Part shown: positions 61,046 through 64,000 of the stretch, piece after piece
How positions within the stretch are numbered: the first letter of the stretch is position 1
How the letters are laid out: every line of letters begins with the position of its first letter
DNA from: Rhodomicrobium vannielii ATCC 17100
Lineage (GTDB): Bacteria > Pseudomonadota > Alphaproteobacteria > Rhizobiales > Rhodomicrobiaceae
DNA length: 64,000 nt
Assembly (NCBI RefSeq): GCF_000166055.1
Contig: NC_014664.1
Location: 1,866,001-1,930,000, forward strand
Direction of reading: 5' to 3'
Notes under the pieces: generated by a model
Databases searched by the model: none
What the model saw: only the letters and a program-made list of their open reading frames with translations
What the model was told of the DNA's origin: nothing
Translations under genes and position numbers: made by a program

Positions 61046-61140
61046 CGTCTGACCTCTCGAAGCGTGAAGCTGCTGCTGAAAATTGCGGCCCTGCGGGCGA
61101 GTTCGCCCGGTTCGAAGCGCGCGGCCGAGGGGCTTTGCAT
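61042..61140 (-). CDS. Possible 32-residue peptide gene between trbG and trbI
   Basis: An ATG directly after the trbG stop (3 bases) opens a short frame (MQSPSAARFEPGELARRAAIFSSSFTLREVRR) whose TGA overlaps the GTG start of trbI. A trbH gene often stands here in other trb operons; it is missing. The frame may only serve to pass ribosomes to trbI. Confidence 0.3.
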   Translation of the reverse strand: MQSPSAARFEPGELARRAAIFSSSFTLREVRR

Positions 61141-61142
61141 GA

Positions 61143-62063
61143 TCAATCCCTCCTCGTCCGGGTGATGGTGACACTGCTCGCGCTGTTGCCCACACCCGAG
61201 GTGAGCCGCGCCAGGGTCAGGACCTTGTCGACTTCGAAGCGGTGCTCGACGAAGCGATAGTTCACAAGCCGCGTCGTCGGCCCGTTGAAGAGGCTGTCGA
61301 GGCCAAGGATGCTCGCGTCCTCGGCGATCTCGACAAGGGCGGGAAGCTCGCTCGAGCCCACCTCGGGCGGAAACAGAATGTAGGTCTTGACCCCGTCGGT
61401 ATAGACGCGCGTCGGCTTCCAGGGCGCGTCGCCCGAAACCGCGAACTCAAAATCGAGTTTGCCGGGCGCGGGCAGCACGGCCGCCGCACGCATTTCGCGA
61501 GTCTGCTCGACCTTGGTGCGGTACGCCTTCCATTGGCTGCTGGCGTCATCGGGATAGTCGAAGGAAACGCGCGGCATCCAGTCTTGCGAGCGGCTCACAA
61601 GCTTGATGATGTAGGTGCGCCGATTGGTGGTGATGACGAGATTGGTGATGAGCCCCACATCGGTCGGCTTGATGATCACATGGGTGATGATGGCCTCGCC
61701 CGCCCCTTGCGTCGCCGGCGTGATCTTCCAGCGCACGCTGTCGCCAACATTCAGATCATTGACGCTTTCGCCTTCCTGCAGAGCAAGATCGCAGACGTAG
61801 AACGGCGCGCACACGATGGTGGGAAGCGTCGAGCCGAACACGAACACGGTTGCACCCTCGTCGCCGCGCGCCGGCCCCGCACGGTTGCCGGCCCACTCCT
61901 TGCCGTAGGCCAAGCCCTTTTGCTCCTTCGGCGCCAGAGGCGGCTGCGGCCCGGACAAGAGCGGCACGCGCGGCGGTGGTCCGTCAGGAATGGTCTGCGG
62001 CGCTTGCGCCAGCGCCGCGCCAGAAAGCAAGACTGATAGTACAAAAACAATCACCGTGCGCAT
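61143..62063 (-). CDS. trbG: Conjugal transfer protein TrbG (VirB9-like)
   Basis: A 306-residue exported protein with signal peptide (RTVIVFVLSVLLSGAALA). It carries the VirB9/CagX domain: TVFVFGSTLPTIVCAPFYVCDLALQEGESVNDLNVGDSVRWKITPATQ, HVIIKPTDVGLITNLVITTNRRTYIIKLVSRSQDWMPRVSFDYPDD and a C-terminal part with PTRVYTDGVKTYILFPPEV. It forms the outer-membrane ring with TrbH/TrbI. ATG 62063 has GAGGGG upstream. Confidence 0.94.
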   Translation of the reverse strand: MRTVIVFVLSVLLSGAALAQAPQTIPDGPPPRVPLLSGPQPPLAPKEQKGLAYGKEWAGNRAGPARGDEGATVFVFGSTLPTIVCAPFYVCDLALQEGESVNDLNVGDSVRWKITPATQGAGEAIITHVIIKPTDVGLITNLVITTNRRTYIIKLVSRSQDWMPRVSFDYPDDASSQWKAYRTKVEQTREMRAAAVLPAPGKLDFEFAVSGDAPWKPTRVYTDGVKTYILFPPEVGSSELPALVEIAEDASILGLDSLFNGPTTRLVNYRFVEHRFEVDKVLTLARLTSGVGNSASSVTITRTRRD

Positions 62064-62079
62064 GAAGTTTCCCCTCGCG

Positions 62080-62769
62080 TCAAAGCCGTTGCGACCAGCT
62101 GTAGCTGTTGATGTAAATGCCAAGCGGGTTGAGGCGGATGGTGGCCTCGTCCGATGGCGGGTTCAGCGTGATGGCGATCGTGGCCTGCCAATGCTGGGTT
62201 TGAGGCTTCGAGCCGTCGCGGGTTCGGGTTTCTTCGCGCCACTCGATGCGCCAGCTATCGGCGGACAGCGGCAAAACGCTTTCGACCTCCACCATGACGG
62301 TTTCGGTCTTGGCGCGCTCGAAAGGATCGCGGGCGCGCATGTGGTCGTTCAGCCGCGCATAGGCGTCGCCCCGCTCGTTGATCATGGCATAGGCTTCTTT
62401 CAGAAGCGCGCGCTCGGCGCCCGCGTCGGTGTAGACGCTTCGGATGTTGGCGATGAAGCGCGCGAGGCTCGCGACGATGAGCTGGTGGTCCGGCTTGACG
62501 AGCCGGTCGGCGCGATCGACAGCGGCGGCGGAGCCAAGCTTGTCGACGCGCACGACATAGGGAACGATCTGGCTTTGGCTTGCCACATAAACGAGGCCTG
62601 CGCCCGTGATCAGCGCCATGACGAGGGCCAGAATGGCGGCCAGCCGCCAGTTTCGGGCTTGCGCGATGTAATCGCCATAGCGCTCGTTCCATTCGCGGCG
62701 CGCGTTGAGATAGGGATTGCTCCCTTCCCCACGGGAAGAACCAAGCTTCCCGTCCTGATGGCTGCTCAT
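62080..62769 (-). CDS. trbF: Conjugal transfer protein TrbF (VirB8-like)
   Basis: A 229-residue bitopic protein. The N-terminal stretch NPYLNARREWNERYGDYIAQARNWRLAAILALVMALITGAGLVYVASQSQIVPYVVRVDKLG is the TrbF signature with its one helix. The periplasmic VirB8-like domain follows (ARFIANIRSVYTDAGAERALLKEAYAMI...). It links inner-membrane and core parts of the channel. trbG starts 16 bases later. Confidence 0.94.
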   Translation of the reverse strand: MSSHQDGKLGSSRGEGSNPYLNARREWNERYGDYIAQARNWRLAAILALVMALITGAGLVYVASQSQIVPYVVRVDKLGSAAAVDRADRLVKPDHQLIVASLARFIANIRSVYTDAGAERALLKEAYAMINERGDAYARLNDHMRARDPFERAKTETVMVEVESVLPLSADSWRIEWREETRTRDGSKPQTQHWQATIAITLNPPSDEATIRLNPLGIYINSYSWSQRL

Positions 62770-62832
62770 GATCCCTCTCGATGGCTCATAGACAATCTTG
62801 ATAACCGCGCATTTCTGCTCCTGGATCGCGGC

Positions 62833-64000
62833 TTAAGGCTTTTTCGGCGGCTTGGCGGTTTGACTTTGCTGCGCGGCTTGGCTTGGCTGTGCCGGTTGGC
62901 CTCCGCCCGTGACCGACCCCTGCGGCTGGGCGGGCTCGCTCGCGCTTCTCGCCGCCTGCCGGTCGACGGTTCGTTCTTTCAAAGCCTCGGCCATCTGCCC
63001 GGCCCAGGTGCCGTAATGGATGCGCCCGCTAAGCCGCATGCCAAGCGTATCGCCGGCGGCCATGGCGGTATTGCCGGCCATGCGAACCACCCTGCCTGGT
63101 CCGAAGCTGCCCGACGTGCGTGCATCTTGCATTTGCTCGCTCGCAAGCGCCGAGCTTCGGGCTGCCACCATGCCAGCGCCAATGCCGCCCTTGAACGCGC
63201 CCCAACCAACGCCGGCAGCGCCTGCGGCAACACCGGCGAGTGCGCCGCCGCCGCTCACTTGCGTGCCATTGATGAGGCCCTGGATCATGTCGGGAATGAT
63301 TTTGGTGAGCGCCAGCATGACGATGGCCGAGCCGACCGAGACGAGAAGATCGGACGTATTTGTCTCGAAATTCTGGAGGAGCGCATTGAAGATTTGCTGG
63401 CCAAGCCCGATCAGGAGCTGCAGCACGAACAGCTTCGCGCCGACGCTCAGCGCGTAGGTGACCATTTTCAGCGCGTAATCCTTGGTCCAGCGCGATCCGC
63501 CGAAGCCCATGAACAGGATGCCGGCCGAGATGACGACGTAGGATTCGACGAGCGCCAGCACCAGAAAAGCGGCGATGAGGGCGAAGCATATAAGGAGAAC
63601 AAGCGCGAAGATGATGAGACCCACGCTCGAGCCGGGGCTCCAGATGCTCGATTGGTCGAGCACCTTGTTGGCCATGCTGAGCCCGATTGCAAAAATGTCC
63701 GACGGCGCGATCAAGCTCGTGCCGCCCGAGGCCTGCACGGCCTCATTGGCGGCGGTCCTGAAGCTGTTGACGATCGCCGCCGCCCAGGCGCTCGAATTGA
63801 CCAGCAGCGCCAGGAAAAAGCCGATGAACAGGATCTGGTTGACGAGTTCGGCCATCCATTGGCTGACATCGGCGCCGCGAAAGGCAAGCCGGATGGCGGC
63901 ATAGGACATCTCGATGGCCGCAAGCAGCCAGAACAGCGTTTGCGCGTAAGTCGCAAGCGTCGCTTCCCATTTCTGCGCGTTTTGCTGGTAGAGCCGCACG
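62833..64000 (-). CDS. trbL: Conjugal transfer protein TrbL (VirB6-like), N-terminus outside the window
   Basis: At least 388 residues. Several long hydrophobic segments (TLFWLLAAIEMSYAAIRLA, NQILFIGFFLALLVNSSAWAAAIVNSF, VGLIIFALVLLICFALIAAFLVLALVESYVVISAGILFMGFGG) and GSRWTKDYALKMVTYALSVGAKLFVLQLLIGLGQQ are typical of TrbL. The C-terminal 130 residues are Gly/Ala/Gln/Pro-rich and cytoplasmic-looking, as in the family. The frame is open at the edge; a GTG at 63999 is possible but TrbL normally starts further upstream. Confidence 0.92.
   Translation of the reverse strand, partial: VRLYQQNAQKWEATLATYAQTLFWLLAAIEMSYAAIRLAFRGADVSQWMAELVNQILFIGFFLALLVNSSAWAAAIVNSFRTAANEAVQASGGTSLIAPSDIFAIGLSMANKVLDQSSIWSPGSSVGLIIFALVLLICFALIAAFLVLALVESYVVISAGILFMGFGGSRWTKDYALKMVTYALSVGAKLFVLQLLIGLGQQIFNALLQNFETNTSDLLVSVGSAIVMLALTKIIPDMIQGLINGTQVSGGGALAGVAAGAAGVGWGAFKGGIGAGMVAARSSALASEQMQDARTSGSFGPGRVVRMAGNTAMAAGDTLGMRLSGRIHYGTWAGQMAEALKERTVDRQAARSASEPAQPQGSVTGGGQPAQPSQAAQQSQTAKPPKKP

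Larger units (their letters stand above)
52254..64000. mobile_element. Putative integrative conjugative element in dusA (partial, runs off the right edge)
   Basis: Support: integrase head-to-head with dusA, an XRE regulator, a series of small orphan genes with lower coding quality, and four conjugation genes (trbI, trbG, trbF, trbL) of a P-type type IV secretion system. Cargo includes a gamma-carbonic-anhydrase-like protein and two TauE/SafE permeases in line with the trb operon. Relaxase, coupling protein and the other trb genes are not in view. The right attachment site lies beyond 64000. Confidence 0.75.

Overview
The window looks like chromosome of a high-GC alphaproteobacterium, most probably in the order Hyphomicrobiales (Rhizobiales). 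Three things point there. The gene order prs-rplY-pth-ychF, ubiA/rsmE-gshA, waaA-lpxK and thrC-M16 peptidase-GNAT is of a kind known from that order. Families typical of it are present: an IalB-like protein, a GcrA-like regulator, an Omp25/31-like barrel and a plant-type GshA. There are also dispersed palindromic repeats built on GCATGATCCGC. The genus is not decided by the sequence. No tRNA, rRNA or CRISPR array was seen.

Layout. 1-2.2 kb: end of an AmpD-like amidase, a small DMT transporter, CreA, MgtC. 2.4-4.6 kb: a compact regulatory module of phage type. It holds a protein with a GcrA-type C-terminus, a frameshifted partner gene, and a divergent CI-like repressor split into two overlapping genes, with two TACAC-N5-GTGTA operators between them. 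4.7-14.2 kb: housekeeping block (CoA-binding protein, NDUFAF7-like methyltransferase, pgeF, lipoprotein, prs, rplY, pth with a very long acidic tail, ychF). 14.2-16 kb: an intact IS481-type element with a 6-bp target duplication sitting on the ychF stop codon, then decayed IS5 and IS3 fragments. 16.2-17.4 kb: small orphan genes. 17.6-19.7 kb: dgcN-dgcA, a D-glutamate catabolic pair. 20-22.8 kb: an OprC/NosA-type copper TonB receptor with a DUF2946 gene. 22.9-31.6 kb: an ADP-forming acyl-CoA synthetase/GNAT fusion, YqgE, an APH/P-loop kinase fusion, an outer-membrane barrel, gshA. 31.7-42.3 kb: rsmE, ubiA, a CysQ-like phosphatase, a DUF374-WaaA fusion, lpxK, ppk2, msrQ, an IalB-like protein, thrC. 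42.3-52.3 kb: M16 peptidase, GNAT, a large degenerate GGDEF/EAL membrane protein, msrP (9 kb from msrQ), rarD, TauE/SafE, dusA.

From the 5' end of dusA to the right edge the DNA looks like an integrative conjugative element. A tyrosine integrase stands head-to-head with dusA, followed by an XRE regulator and several small orphan cargo genes, a gamma-carbonic-anhydrase-like gene, two TauE/SafE permeases, and the trbI-trbG-trbF-trbL part of a conjugative type IV secretion system reading leftwards. The far end of the element lies outside the window.

Most informative oddities: the ~520-residue acidic tail on peptidyl-tRNA hydrolase, the DUF374-WaaA fusion, the GcrA-like/split-repressor module with paired operators, the transposase that borrows its stop codon from the target duplication, and a short module shared by two proteins of the dusA island.
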